The notes under the pieces are model-generated. The model ran no database searches. It had not been told where the DNA came from and saw only the letters and a list, made by a program, of their open reading frames with translations. Positions 34,569 through 46,184 of a stretch of 64,000 nucleotides of DNA are shown here, one piece after another. The DNA lies in contig OU015490.1 of assembly GCA_907164885.2 (NCBI GenBank), positions 204,481,661 to 204,545,660 of the forward strand, given 5' to 3'. The position numbers and the translations under genes are program-made. This DNA is from Dolomedes plantarius (taxonomy: Eukaryota > Arthropoda > Arachnida > Araneae > Dolomedidae). How positions within the stretch are numbered: position 1 is the stretch's first letter; the number at the start of each line of letters is the position of its first letter.

Positions 34569-35855
34569 CAGAGGCTGTTCGCACATTTTTTAGACGATTT
34601 TGGTAAGCGGTAATAAAAAATCGTTTGCTGCAAAAGAAATAATTGCAATTGTACTATGTTTTTAAAAGTCAAAATTATCGTCTGCGGATTGAAAGTTTTG
34701 TTTTTATTCAAAATGGCGTTTTTAACAAAGCAGTGGTTCGAAGGCTACATTTATGCTCTTTCCGAGGAGAAATATGCATACTCCGTTATCCAAAAACGAT
34801 GCGAGAGTCATGGTTTTGTGATATCTAAAGCGTCGAAAGGTAATATCGTCAACAAGAAAGGAAAAAACGTCAAATTGGAGCCTCAAGTGGGACAAAAATT
34901 CCAAACAAGTATCCAAGGAAAAACGGACATCTTCGACTATTGCAAAGGTACGTTGTTTAATGTTAAAAGAAAATCCCCCTAGTCAAAGGACAGTTGCAAA
35001 ATCATTAAAATGCTCGGTGTCCACTGTAAACAAAATGATAAACGTTGATTTAAATCTTAAGAAAGCGAAAAAATGCAATGTGCATCGTTTTCTTCCAAAT
35101 CATATCGCTGAACGCAGAACACGCTGCAGAATTCTATATGAGAAAAAACTACAAAGAAAAAAATTGAAAACAATTGTCACAATAGATGAATCATGGGTGT
35201 ATTTAAATGATTGCAACAAAAAAAGAGCCATTTATTATTATAAAATGGGAGAAAAAAATTTAAGTACATGGTTCAAAGAATCGAAAGAAAGTTTTTCTAA
35301 GGGATTCATGATTGTTGCTGGTTTTTCTTATAATGGCAAGTTAAAAATAAAGAGCGTGGAAAAAAATGTCAAGATTAACTCCAAATACTATCAGGAACAT
35401 ATTTTATCGCCAATTTTTCTGAATGAAATACCATCGCTTTACCCACAGTGCCATCAGTCTGTGAGACTCCATCAGGACAAAGCTAGCAGTCACACATCAT
35501 AATCCACTGTAAATTTCCTAAAAGAAATGGAACAAAAAACTGGTATCAAGGCCATACCCTTCACTGATATCTCTACTAAATCTCCCGATGTATCACCTAT
35601 GGATTTTTGTGCTTTCAGACATTTAAAATCTGCATTATCCAAACGTCGTCCCAAAACCCTTACAGGACTCTGGAAAGCTGTTCAGGAGGAATGGGATAGA
35701 ATACCTCTTCTGACAGTTCAAAAGGCATTATTATCCTGAAAATTGCGGTGTCGAAAGATAGTTCAGAATAAGGGATGTCAAATAGAACATTTAAAACACA
35801 AGAATTTTATGAAATTTAGTTTTGTGAATACATCGTCTAAAAAATGTGTGAACAG

Positions 35856-35860
<5 letters not shown>
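34569..35860 (+). mobile_element. DD41D Tc1/mariner element, copy 1
   Basis: TIR CAGAGGCTGTTCGCACATTT with TA at 34567-34568. The right TIR (AAATGTGTGAACAGCCTCT) runs without a TA directly into (CT)n, so its last bases have been drawn into a microsatellite. Nearly the same as 60196-61498 apart from scattered differences. Confidence 0.88.
34714..35820 (+). pseudogene. DD41D transposase, copy 1
   Basis: Starts MAFLTKQWFEGYIYALSEEK. An amino-terminal helix-turn-helix half is in one frame and the rest (NPPSQRTVAKSLKCSVSTVN) in another, with a shift near 34915. Catalytic aspartates are seen in TIDESWVYLND, VRLHQDKASSH and SPMDFCAF; 41 residues separate the last two, fitting DD41D (rosa/Visitor-type) families. 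In-frame stops are at 35500-35502 and 35737-35739. The tail reads WKAVQEEWDRIPLL. Not functional. Confidence 0.85.

Positions 35861-35937
<77 letters not shown>
35857..35937. repeat. (CT)n-(TA)n compound microsatellite
   Basis: CT run (about 35857-35890) then TA run (35891-35937), joining the mariner terminus to the duplicated GR 3' flank. Confidence 0.9.
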
Positions 35938-35938
<1 letters not shown>

Positions 35939-37093
35939 GAACACACATTCATATGATATTTGAATTCAGTGTCTGTAATTAGGGAGTTCGTATAATGGAC
36001 TTGAAATGTATAAATTTAGAACTTATTCAGAAATATACATACAATCTTGAAAAAATCAATATAAACGTAGCAGCTTAGAGAAAAATATATATGCATACAA
36101 TACATCTACTTAATCTTTTCCAATTTTAAACAAATCTTAACTGTCAAAATATATACAAAGAATAGTCATTATTTTGTCACTAAATACTGACAGATTTTAC
36201 TTGAAAGAAAAGTTACAGAGGCCTTATGATGTGAATCTTTCATAATATCTATGTAGAAATCAAAATAATGGCCTTTAATTTCCCAATAGTAGAGCTACAA
36301 CTATAGTATTATTTGAATTAAACCTTTATTTTACCTTTCTGAATATAAAGGGATATGAAAACATTTATGACAATAAAGAGAAACAAAAGTATTTCGCCTT
36401 TAAGAACATGAGATCACAGATCAATCATACATATTTAGAGTACTACTTTATATACCTTCTACGTTCGCAGAAAACCATGGAAAATAATAACTCAATGAAA
36501 TAACTCAAGACCACTATTTCCAGACTCTATTTCCAGAAAAGTAGACCTGTTCCCTCTCAGCAACGAGTCACAACAGGCCTACTACCGAATCCCGGTAAAC
36601 TTTCATGATAGAATGCGGAGTGGGCTCGAACAAAAATAATTTTGCTCAAAAGACGTGTTGAGCACTCTAGAAAAGATTCTAGTGATGCCATACAACGCAA
36701 TACTAAAAACGTATGCTGAAGATATTTTTTCAGAGTAAAAAGGGATGCGTAAAGAGGTGCGTACAACACTGGTGCATAAAGTTCAGTTTTTCTGCGTTTG
36801 ATTTAAGGCAGTTAAGCCTGGTGAAGCCGTTTAATTTGAAAAGTGACTCTTGTAGTGACTATGCAGTGAAGTGGGAAGTAGTTAAAATGGCCAAATACTT
36901 AATAAAACATGTTAGTATTTAAAATATTGATTTCAATAGAAATGTGTTCTATATCCTTTTGATATGATATCCTGGAGGCACTCCTTGATAAAGATGGAAA
37001 AAGCAAATCATAGTGTCTTCAGCATTGCAAGCAGAAATTGCAAAATTACATTAGTCATGATGAAAACTTTTTCCAATTTCCAATTTTTTAAGT

Positions 37094-37145
37094 TTAAGAT
37101 TTTAGTCGGCGCAAAGTCTCTACTAATACTATGTATGTAGTTACG
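37094..37145 (-). pseudogene. Gustatory receptor 3'-end relic
   Basis: The minus strand reads TTYIVLVETLRRLKS then TAA, the last ~16 codons of the same receptor family as GR1. Upstream of this (beyond 37145) the similarity ends abruptly, so the gene body is lost. Its 3' flank (35950-37093) matches GR1's 3' flank. This is a fourth receptor locus in the window. Confidence 0.8.
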
Positions 37146-37334
37146 TTTATGTATTATGTTCTGAAATTATATTGGTGAAGTCCTCGGCCCGATTAGTCCT
37201 AAGTGGGTGACGGATTTTGTCCCTCAACAGTTATGGAATAGTGTCCACTGATTGGAGAGAATCAATTTCACCAGAAACAGTCCAAGAAACTTGATGAAAG
37301 TTATTCATAAGAATGGAATAAAACTACTATTGAC
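37146..37334. other. Spacer between direct and inverted duplicates
   Basis: About 190 bases without match to either arm or any recognised element. It marks the breakpoint where a GR relic was joined to the far end of the inverted arm. Confidence 0.5.
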
Positions 37335-37679
37335 ATGTCGGATGTTTTACAAAAATCATATGCGACATTTAGTGTGATTAGCATTTTAAATTGCGGTCTT
37401 TGTTTTTCTTGGCTGCACCACCTTTGACCCAATACATATAAATATTTCAGTCGGATGACCACGGTAACATTGTGACCTACACCTTAAAATACCGACAGAA
37501 GACTAGTGAAGTAGGAACCAAGTGTCAACTATGACTGGAGGAAAAAAACGTATCTTAGAGACACTAAACTGTTTTTTGGTTTTGTGGTCAATCGCTATAG
37601 ACATTCAAACTACTAAAAGTCTACTTAATTAAATGTCATACTGCTATTTATCATTCACCTAAATATTTATTGAATCATC

Positions 37680-38960
37680 ATTTGTGTGTACTTTCATGTT
37701 GCGTTCTGTATGACGTGAAGGTGATGCCTTTTCAAACTCATGCCACAATACACTTTCACGTAGTATGAAGTCATCCTTGACCCATTATATGCTGATTTGT
37801 ATCTTCATTTATCGAGCTAAATCACGTGAAGCGTATTGGTTTTCTACTCCCAAAACATACACACACGAACACTCCTAATGAGGAATCATCAACTCATTTT
37901 GAGCGCGTGTATGCACTGTCTTCCTTTAATGCTCTGAATTACCCGAAGGTAATTAGTTATCTACCCCATTACACGCATCCACGCACATATCATATCTGTC
38001 TCAAATCGCAAAATATTTTAATAAATTTACGTGACAACAATTCTAAGATGTCATGAAAAATCAGTAATTCATTTTACATGAGCATTCGTTTTACATGGAA
38101 CGTGGTACCAATCCTTCAGAAAAATAGTTGGCTATTACTTACAGAAGTTACAGCAAATAGAAACTACCGGCGAAAGAGAATCTGGGATGTAAAAAACTCG
38201 AATTTTTTTCAGAAAAGTTTCTTATAACATTTTGCCATCTGAGCACAGATACAATCATTCACTACTCCTTATGTGCGTGTGCATTTTCAATTAGCGCTGA
38301 GAATCATGTGAAAATGAATAATTTCACACTACTCACCACACACACGCACACTCATAATGAATAATCATCATTAATTCACTAAGTGCATATTTTGGAACTA
38401 TCTTCACTAAGCTTTCTGACTCACATTAAGGTGATTGTTTTCTATCACACTCCCCACAAACACAAAAGCACGCTCGTTGTAGGTAATGATTATTAACTCT
38501 TGTGTAGGCCCTATCTTCATTTAACTTACTGAATCACACGAAGGTAATTGATTTTCTACTTCATACCACAAACTCACATAAAGTGTAATCATCACTGACT
38601 CATTATGTGTATGTGCAAAGCTTCATTTAAGTCTCCGAATTACGTGAATGTGATTAGTTACTTACCGCCTACAACACACATGCACGTCCATACTCAATAA
38701 TGATCATAAACTCATTTTGTGTATAGGCCCTATCTTCATTTACCTTTCTGAATCCGAATCACATAATGTTTACTATTCTCTATCACATTCCGCATGCACA
38801 CGCATTGCCCATAATGAGTAATCATTGTTACCTCATCAACTGTATGCGTATGTCTTATCCTCATTTAGCTTTCTGCATCTCGAAAATTAGTATTACTTTT
38901 CTACTTCATACCATACACGTAATCGTTAACATCTAAGAAAACCTTTCAAAAATATCCTCA
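37680..38960. repeat. Degenerate minisatellite, arm B
   Basis: Reverse-complement counterpart of 17280-19620, with strings such as CTATCTTCATTTA, CATTATGTGTATGTGC and GTGATTGTTTTCTATCAC recurring every 110-130 bases. Confidence 0.75.
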
Positions 38961-38984
38961 AAAACACACTCTACTAAACTCAGA

Positions 38985-39264
38985 CTTCTCAGTATAGTTC
39001 CTTCTCGATATATTGGGGTATATTGTTGTTGATTCTAATGCCTATATATGCTAGCGGAATGAGGGGTGCGGCTGCGGTTTATAATGACACCCCAAGGATC
39101 GGAGTTCGATTAAGCCGGTATAGTTCCTTCTCAATATATTGGGGTATGATGTTGTTGATTATTCTAATGACTATTGGCCGGAAGTATGCCAAACCAGGTC
39201 CATATAGGCTAGTGAAATGAAGGGTGTGTCTACGGTTTATAATGTTACCCCAAGGATCGGAGTC
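38985..39264. repeat. 157-bp tandem array, about two units, arm B
   Basis: Two units, partly shortened, with TCTCAATATATTGGGGTAT, GTTTATAATG and CCCCAAGGATCGGAGT. They are continuous with the SINE tail at 39265, showing that the array unit includes SINE-derived sequence. Confidence 0.85.
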
Positions 39265-39500
39265 CGATTTAGCCGGGTGTCACCTTAATTTTGACCAGGC
39301 AGCCCCAGAGGAGACATCTGGGGGATCGTACCCTCTCCCACCCTCTCTGACCTCATAGAGGGACTTTCCAATATACGGATTTAACGTGCCCATACCCGAC
39401 TTAGACTCGAGGTATTTAATAGAGTTTCTCGGGATTCGATCCAAGGACCCTCAGCACCGAAAGCCGAAACGCCGCCACTAGGCTAACTCGGGCCCATTGA
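39265..39500 (-). mobile_element. tRNA-derived SINE, copy in arm B
   Basis: Counterpart of the 14376 element. On the minus strand the A box is at 39475-39485 (TAGCCTAGTGG) and the B box at 39432-39442 (GGATCGAATCC). Confidence 0.8.
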
Positions 39501-41016
39501 AGTATAACCATTTTGGGTATTCGAATTTTCCGTTACGCCAATAGATTGAAAAATTTAATTGTTAACAAAAAAATTCCTGGTGCATGGTACTGAAATTATC
39601 ATGTATACTTAATAAGGAATATCGGATGAACCATCGAGTTCCTGGGGAATTCGTTATTGATAAAAAATTTAAATATATATTATTTATTATGTAGCATTAT
39701 GCAATAGTATAAAATTTTAACATTCTAGCTAGATATTTGTGAATAATTTTTTTTCGTATATACAAAAAAAAACTTTCACCATAATTCCATCAAATCAATA
39801 AAATTTTTTAAGTGATGAATTTTCTTGCGACAATTACTAAAGAATATTTTATTGTTAACAAGATATCTTCGCAAAAGCAGCTTTTTCACGATACTCTCAA
39901 TATCTGAATTTCACACGAAACCGCTTATTAACCATTTTTATCGATTTTAATTCCTTACATTTTGCATAACATATTTCATGAACGAAAAAAAGTTTTGGTA
40001 ATTTAATTTTCCTAAGTGATAACTGCCGCAAAGCAATCGATTTAACAATCCCATTATTGAATTTAATTTATTAGTTTATATGAAAAAGGAATCGGTTTGT
40101 TGAAAAAAACTCACAAACTAGGCAGTTCCCAAGTTCTGTGAAATGCAGACTGCGTTCTTTAATGTATATCGGAAAGTGCTGTGAAGTGTTTGCGAAAAAA
40201 AATTATTTCTTCTCTTAGGAGAATGAAGTACTGAGTGATACAGCATTTTATTACATACATTTGTAACTCGTGATGCAAAGTACCCTTCGGGGAAAAATTA
40301 ACTCAGCCACATCTAAAGAGACAAAATACTGTTCTCTTAAACTCGAATGTAAACTCTCATTCATCTAAACGTTTCAGGAACTTCGGATTACGGCAAAAAA
40401 ACTTCCTCTATTGTGGTGCAAATATTGTAAAACAATCACACTCAAGAATTCAGATTATTTAAAGCACATAGTTACATGAACTTTTTACTGTTTCTATTGA
40501 TACTAACACATACTAAATTCATGTTACATTCCTACCATGCTAAATACAAATAAAGTATAGAAGAAAACCGTTAAATAAATAAATGTAACAAAGAGAAAGA
40601 AGTTAGCTATGCAATGCAATTTCTTTCAATCACAGTGAAATTTTCTTATAAGTAAAGGAAATTGACTAATTTTTGAACCACAAGCGATTTTAATAGTATT
40701 TTGAAGAATGGCTGAAAATAAAATCATTGAAAATAAATGATAAAAGAACGTTGTATTATGTCATCTGATAATGTATCCTCGTTTGTGGTAAAATGTAAAT
40801 TCAATGTTAGACTAACTCACTCTTATATTATAATCTAACTCACGATGAAAGGTATTTCAACGAAGTCTAATTGATTTTTCCTTGTATATTCAAATAATAG
40901 GTCAAATATTCAGACAGTAATTTAATTTGATTAAACGTTCTAAAATTTTAAATAAAATTTTTTTGTGAAGGTTAAAATTCTGCCTACAATCTTGAAAAAC
41001 ATTTTCTTTAAAGAGT
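39501..41016. promoter_or_regulatory. GR2 upstream region
   Basis: Non-coding counterpart of 12809-14375. The conserved block CACAAACTAGGCAGTTCCCA lies at about 40110-40129 with its neighbours (40085-40165), as a single copy. A GAATCGGTTTGTTGAAA string precedes it as in GR3. Confidence 0.5.
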
Positions 41017-41343
41017 ATGGAATCATACAGGTTATTAATTTATCTCTTTCGTTTAAGTCTTGTTTCTAGCCTGCCTTGTCCTCATTTCACGAAAGATAAC
41101 CTGTGTGCTCACATCATGAATTCCGTCACTTTCGTTGTTTCCGCCATCGTTGTTGTATTTACCATATTAGCGATTAGGGGCCCCTCCCCAAATGCTAACA
41201 ATCGTTGTAGGCTATCTACCCACAACAATCGCCCAGAGTGTATTGTGCGGTGAAAAGTGTTAATAGCGTATTCGTTAGCCTTGTTATTCAAAATTTCTTA
41301 CCGACACCTCCACGTGGTGGGCCCTGGGGGTTTAAGCTATGGC

Positions 41344-42453
41344 TGAACCGCTAACGTCGGAAGAGGGGTAGAGAATGTCGCCAACAAAAGGGTTTTTAAC
41401 CTTGATAATTTATCGGAAACTCATGCTGAACTAGAGAGTATTGTTGATGAAAGATATAACAGATTAAATGAAACTATTGGAATTGCAAGATGGACACCAG
41501 AGGTCAAGAAGAACTTGTATGATGACATAACTGCTATTAGAAGAGCAACAATGGATCAACAGTTGTTGATCACCTACCTGATGGGACAACTTAGTGAATT
41601 GAGGCAAAGATCGGCTAAGGTGACTTATGACGAAGCTGTGACCAAGACGGTTAAGATGAAAACGAAGGCGAAAGGGCGAGGCACCCATGTAGTTACGATA
41701 TTTCCAAAAAAGGAAAAGGAGAATCGGCGAGGTAGTCCGAGAGAAGATCTACAAGAACATATAAAGCCGGATAAACTCAAAATTGGGATTGTAACTTGTC
41801 GAAAAATTGCAAATCATGGAGTACTTATTGGTACTAGCAAAGAGGAAGACATAGACAAGGTTATTGAAGAATTCAAGAAAGTTGATGAATTGAATGGGAA
41901 GTATGATATTAAGAAAGCTAAACAGCGTGATCCACATATAATTATATTTGGAGTTGATGAAAAATTAGAAAAGAACGACATAAAGGAGAAACTAATGGTA
42001 CAAAACGAGGAACTAGCGGATGAAAGTATAAATGTGATCACTAGTTATAATGCACGAAATGGGAAAAACTGGATTATAAGCTTGAAGGGTTCAGCCTTCA
42101 AAAAGCTTGAAAAATTAAAAAGACTCAAGATAGGATGGGAGAGATTTGGCTTCAAGGAATACTTGAGGCCAATTATCTGCTTTAAATGTTGGTGTTTTGG
42201 ACATGTTGCCAAACATTGTGACTATGAAAATAAAATGTGCAAAAAATGCAATAAGAGGGCACACGAAGGAGATTGCACTGGGCCACTTAGGTGTGCCAAT
42301 TGTGTGAACTACTTCATCAAGATAGATAAAGAAGAGAAAATTCCAGCGTGTGCTGGACATCTACCAACGGATCCCAACTGCCCAAGGCTCAAGGCACAAG
42401 TGGATAGAATTGTTGAAAGGACTAACTATGGGGTGCGTAAAATTTTACGTTAA
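41344..42453 (+). CDS. LINE ORF1-like nucleic-acid-binding protein
   Basis: Open from about 41344 to TAA at 42453 without a good ATG at the extreme 5' end; the recognisable part starts near LDNLSETHAELESIVDERYN, which is coiled-coil-like. A conserved central region (KIGIVTCRKIANHGVLIG, RDPHIIIFGV, NWIISLKGSAF) is followed by CFKCWCFGHVAKHC (CX2CX4HX4C), CKKCNKRAHEGDC and CANC with a later GH...NCP. This three-knuckle arrangement is typical of Gag-like ORF1 of R1/Jockey/I-group LINEs. It would bind the element RNA. ORF2 is missing. The frame is undamaged, so the insertion is probably young. Confidence 0.75.
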
Positions 42454-42718
42454 TTGGTGGCTCGCTTCGCTTCTTGTTCTGTTTGTTGTTGCTTGCCAGC
42501 TTTGTAGTTTGCTTTTGTAAATTTGTTTGAATATTAACTTATAATTGTTATTATTGTTATTAGTGGCTTTGGCGATTAGCATGGTTAATTATAGTCAGTT
42601 GACTATTTTGTACAAGATGGTACAAGTTTATGTTCTCCGCCCTGTTTGTTTTGTTTGTTTGTTTCCTGTACGAGTGGTACAGTTGATGTAAAATTTTTTA
42701 TTAAATAAAATAAAATTG

Positions 42719-43027
42719 TTTTGATGAGCGATGTAGAGAGCAGTATGGGGGCTGCGCATTAAAGATGAAACTAGCGTTGATATAAATTGAACTTAAAGTA
42801 CTTGGACACGGACGAATAAATTCTCGGATTGGCTCTGTTGATGCTCTGGCTCGGGGAGGCCGAGAGCGAACGGTGTTGAGGGCTGGACATGGACCTGGAT
42901 GGTTTGGTATCATTGTGCTCGCTCTGAGGCGCCTGTCGGATAGGCGGGATTGATGTTGCGAGGCCAGTTATCAGATTTGCTTGGCCGATACTCCGTTTGG
43001 AGTGGGGGGCCGCTGGTGTTCTAGAAC
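42719..43027 (-). mobile_element. Inverted serine/proline-rich segment at the end of the LINE-like insert
   Basis: Minus-strand frame reads TPAAPHSKRSIGQANLITGL, PSRSMSSPQHRSLSASPSQS and ends YFKFNLYQR-stop near 42773. The low-complexity S/P/R content resembles the amino end of LINE ORF1 proteins, but its orientation is opposite to the neighbouring ORF1. Its place between the tail and the target duplication is unusual. Confidence 0.45.
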
Positions 43028-43965
43028 TTACCATATTAGCGATAGTTGTACAAAGAGAAGTACGTACTGTCGAATATATTGGAACAATTTTCATTCTTAC
43101 AATATGCAGCACTTTTCGGATTTTGCTGTCCGTATACTTTAGGAAACTTATGAGAATGAAAAATGTCACTTCAATGAATCAAGAAAAATTTAAAAGCTTC
43201 AATCGCAAGATGTTTTACTGGGCTGTATTAAATTTACTGATTTATACCACCGCAGTTATACTTGTAACATGTATTATCTCTGTCCGAATTAAAATGATAC
43301 GGTCTTAATTTGCTTTTTTTTGGATATGAATTTTCCTCATATACTGCATTGCAATTAGTTCATATTCTGATTCAGGTTTTATTTAACATAACTTTTTTTA
43401 TGCCTCTGAACACATTTTGCATGTGTTACACTATGTTTTGCTTTCAATTAATTTGCTATTTAAAACTTTATCAAAAAGTGCTATCGTCAGATAAGATTCC
43501 GAACTTCGAATACCTTTTGAAATCATTTATGGTCATAAAAAAAGAATCACCAAAGCTAACAGTAAATTCTCTATACTGTTGTTTTTAGTACTCCTGTTTA
43601 ATACAGGAAGTCTTTTCTTTGCCCATAACCTCATTTTTAATAGCGTAACGGGGTTTGATATTGAAGGAGAAATGGAAATTTGTTTAATAACTGCAAACAA
43701 CATGTTGTCCATCACAATTGTATGTTTGGCAGCAGGTAGAGTGTCTAGTTTGTCTTCAGAAATTACAGAAGAAGCCAGTCATCTGCCAGATAACTCATCG
43801 AAATCTCGTTTCTGTCATTTACTGTTACTGAGATATTAAGATAAGGAACTGTCAATGACAGTATTTGGAGGAATCCCGATCAACAAGAATTTTGTCCTAG
43901 GTTACATGGGAACGGTAATTACATATATTGTATTAGTAGACTCTTTGCGTCGACAAAAGACTTAA

Positions 43966-44344
43966 ACTTATGAAATAATTCAGAAATTTTTAACCATGAC
44001 AAGTCCAACTTTTGTAATTTGTGTCTAGAAAGTTAATGACATTATGGTTTACTACCCACATACTTCACAGAAGAGTGCATACAGAATATCTTGTTGTGTC
44101 ATAAGGATATATTATGAAGACCAATACTTTAAATAGCATGTGTTATTAAGTATGTGTTCTTTTCAACTACTTTTTAGTTCACGAAATAATCACTAAAAAT
44201 ATTCATTCAAATTATACATTTACCAAAGACTCTTCTGCCGTGAAACAAACGCAGAAGTTCTGATTACCAGTACTTCTGGTACGCACGAACAAAAACATTC
44301 CCATTTCACTCTGCAAATATCCATACTTTATCCAAGAACAGCGC
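43966..44344. other. GR2 3' flank, first part
   Basis: Non-coding, similar to 56399-56772 after GR3 (GTGCATACAG, TTGTGTCATAAGGATAT, TTTACCAAAGACTCTTCTGC, CAAATATCCATAC). Similarity is interrupted at CCAAGAACAGC by the next element. Confidence 0.6.
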
Positions 44345-45728
44345 TTTAACGAGTAGAAGAACACGTTGCTGTAACGTGAAGATGGTGGCGCTGTGTGCCT
44401 GTGTGTTTAGTTTAAAACGAGTAAGCATTCCGCATTTAAACGCTCCTTGACTTTGGATTCGAGGGTGTGTGTGTGTCATTTACGTTAAAGCGAATTAGAT
44501 TTGTTATTCGGAAGCTTTGTTTTATGTATTTTTATGTTTTGTGGAATGTCTAAATTAAAATTATGAAAATGTTTGACTGTCTGGCATAGGCGTAGAGCGC
44601 TTCTAATTTTTTGGGGGGCACGAATTGAATTCAGTTGGGCCCTCTTCAGCGCATTGACTGCCGGACGGTCCTTAAAATATGAAATATTATGATTTTTTTT
44701 ATTGAATAACAATAGAATTGATGTTTGAGAAGTATTCAAAAGTTATACAATGAGTAAAATAAATATGATGTAATAAAATGAAAAAAAATACAGCATCGAA
44801 TTTTTCTTATTATATGGACCATATCATTGCTAAAAAATATGTTAGGGCTAAAGACATAATCGGAATCTTCAGTTTCACACTTTGAAAAAGTGGGAAAAAC
44901 CAACTTTCTTAAAAGTTTTCTACAATTTTTCGATTTTAACTGAACTCCCCTCAGTTTGTTTTCAATTTTCGTCTTTTAGATAGCAAAAATAATTTATATG
45001 TGCTTATATTATTTACATTTATAAATATAGTATTTTATTTAAAATTTTCATGGTAAGAAATGTGTTTTTTTTATGAATTAGCGGCAACAGTTGGCTACTG
45101 ATCTTGTCAAATGTAAACAAATGGAGTGTGCAACAATATCTACAATATAAACAGGTGTTCGTCCCCTCTTGTTTTTAAACTTCCATCTTTTAAATATAAA
45201 AAATAATTTATATGAGCTTAGTTTATGTGTATTTATAAATTTATATATATATATTTTGATTGATAGTTACTTTCAATTAAATATTATAGGCAGACGACGG
45301 TCTTGGACCAAAAATTATCTACTTAGTATTTGAATTATTTGAATACTAGGCAGAAAAAAAATTCACTACAGGTTACTTATTTACATTCTTTAATAACTCA
45401 AAATTATAGCAACCAAAATGATAAATTTGTTTATAAAAACAGTAATAAAAATGTTTACAAAAAATATTAATGGGCCATTCTGCCTTTATGAATGCTCTCC
45501 CATTGCCACGAACAGCTTGCAGCCCCTGCAGGAGAAACGAAATATTTTTTCATCGCTCTTTATTGAATTCTTGCTATAAAGATGCATCAAGTATGTTTTT
45601 AATGTGAAAGCCTCAGCAGCGACAATAAATCGATCCGCCACTATTTATAGGGTGCCCCCATATTATTTATAGGGTCCACCCGCAATGATATGCACCTTGT
45701 GGGAACCAAACAACAACGGACGTGAATT

Positions 45729-45852
45729 CGTCACAACACGACCAGTCAGAGTAGTGTGCACACACCGCCTGACGCTGACGTTTTCCCACGTCAGCTGACG
45801 TTGCGGTCAGAGCGTGTCAACACGTCACGTCAGCGTAGTCTGAATGCAGCTT
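45729..45852. promoter_or_regulatory. Cluster of TGACG/CGTCA half-sites with 14-bp palindrome
   Basis: Seven TGACG or CGTCA copies in about 105 bases, six of them within 45770-45832, including ACGTCAGCTGACGT at 45788-45801, a perfect palindrome. The block is GC-rich within AT-rich DNA and ends GCGTAGTCTGAATGCAGCTTTA. It could be an end of a DNA transposon or a bZIP-type binding cluster. Confidence 0.45.
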
Positions 45853-46184
45853 TACACCACTTTACCTTTCACCGACTCATTTGATAAAGGGTATTTAAAT
45901 TTGTGTTTTCAGATTGTTTTGATCAAAAGTGAAGAATATTGTCAGGATTGTCATTTGAAGCTTACTTCAAAGCTTTAAAGGCTATAAACGTGTGTATTTT
46001 GTACATTTTAAACTAGTTTTGCTTATTCAATTCACAATTTCATAAAGTTTTAAAGTTGACTATTTACGAATAAATAAATGAGTATGAAATGTAACAATTT
46101 TGAGAAAGTTAAGTGTTAATGTTTGCAGAAAACTTCGAGATTTATTGCATATTTTAAACCCAAACCTAAACTCGAATAGAGCTT

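Larger units (their letters stand above)
41175..43027 (+). mobile_element. LINE-like (ORF1-only) insertion with 16-bp target duplication
   Basis: TTACCATATTAGCGAT flanks both sides (41159-41174, 43028-43043), a length normal for target-primed reverse transcription. The insert holds an ORF1-type gene, then about 250 bases of T-rich sequence ending in an ATTAAATAAAATAAAATTG tail (42700-42718), with no reverse transcriptase. A further 300 bases, apparently in the opposite orientation, fill the rest. Confidence 0.8.
41017..43965 (+). pseudogene. GR2 gustatory-receptor pseudogene, split by a retroelement
   Basis: Starts MESYRLLIYLFRLSLVSSLP, as in GR1 and GR3, and is in frame to 41174. An insertion (41175-43027, 16-bp target duplication) follows; the receptor resumes at 43044 in the same frame. 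Further damage: a frameshift near 43270-43310, a second at the adenine run near 43535, and a TAA replacing a leucine codon near 43837-43839 (LLLLRY-stop-DKEL). The final INKNFVLGYMGTVITYIVLV is still readable to TAA at 43963-43965. Sequence is closer to GR3 than to GR1 by eye. The gene cannot make a receptor. Confidence 0.88.
37335..43980. repeat. Inverted segmental duplication, arm B
   Basis: Mirror copy of 11730-19955. It lacks the pogo/Tigger-like element and the 1.7-kb insertion of arm A. It has a LINE-like insertion in the receptor (41175-43027) and fewer 157-bp units. Confidence 0.88.

Noticed and set aside
42771..43169. 132-residue minus-strand frame treated as one gene
   Set aside because: It runs from retroelement sequence into the antisense of GR2, so it is a chimera created by the insertion.
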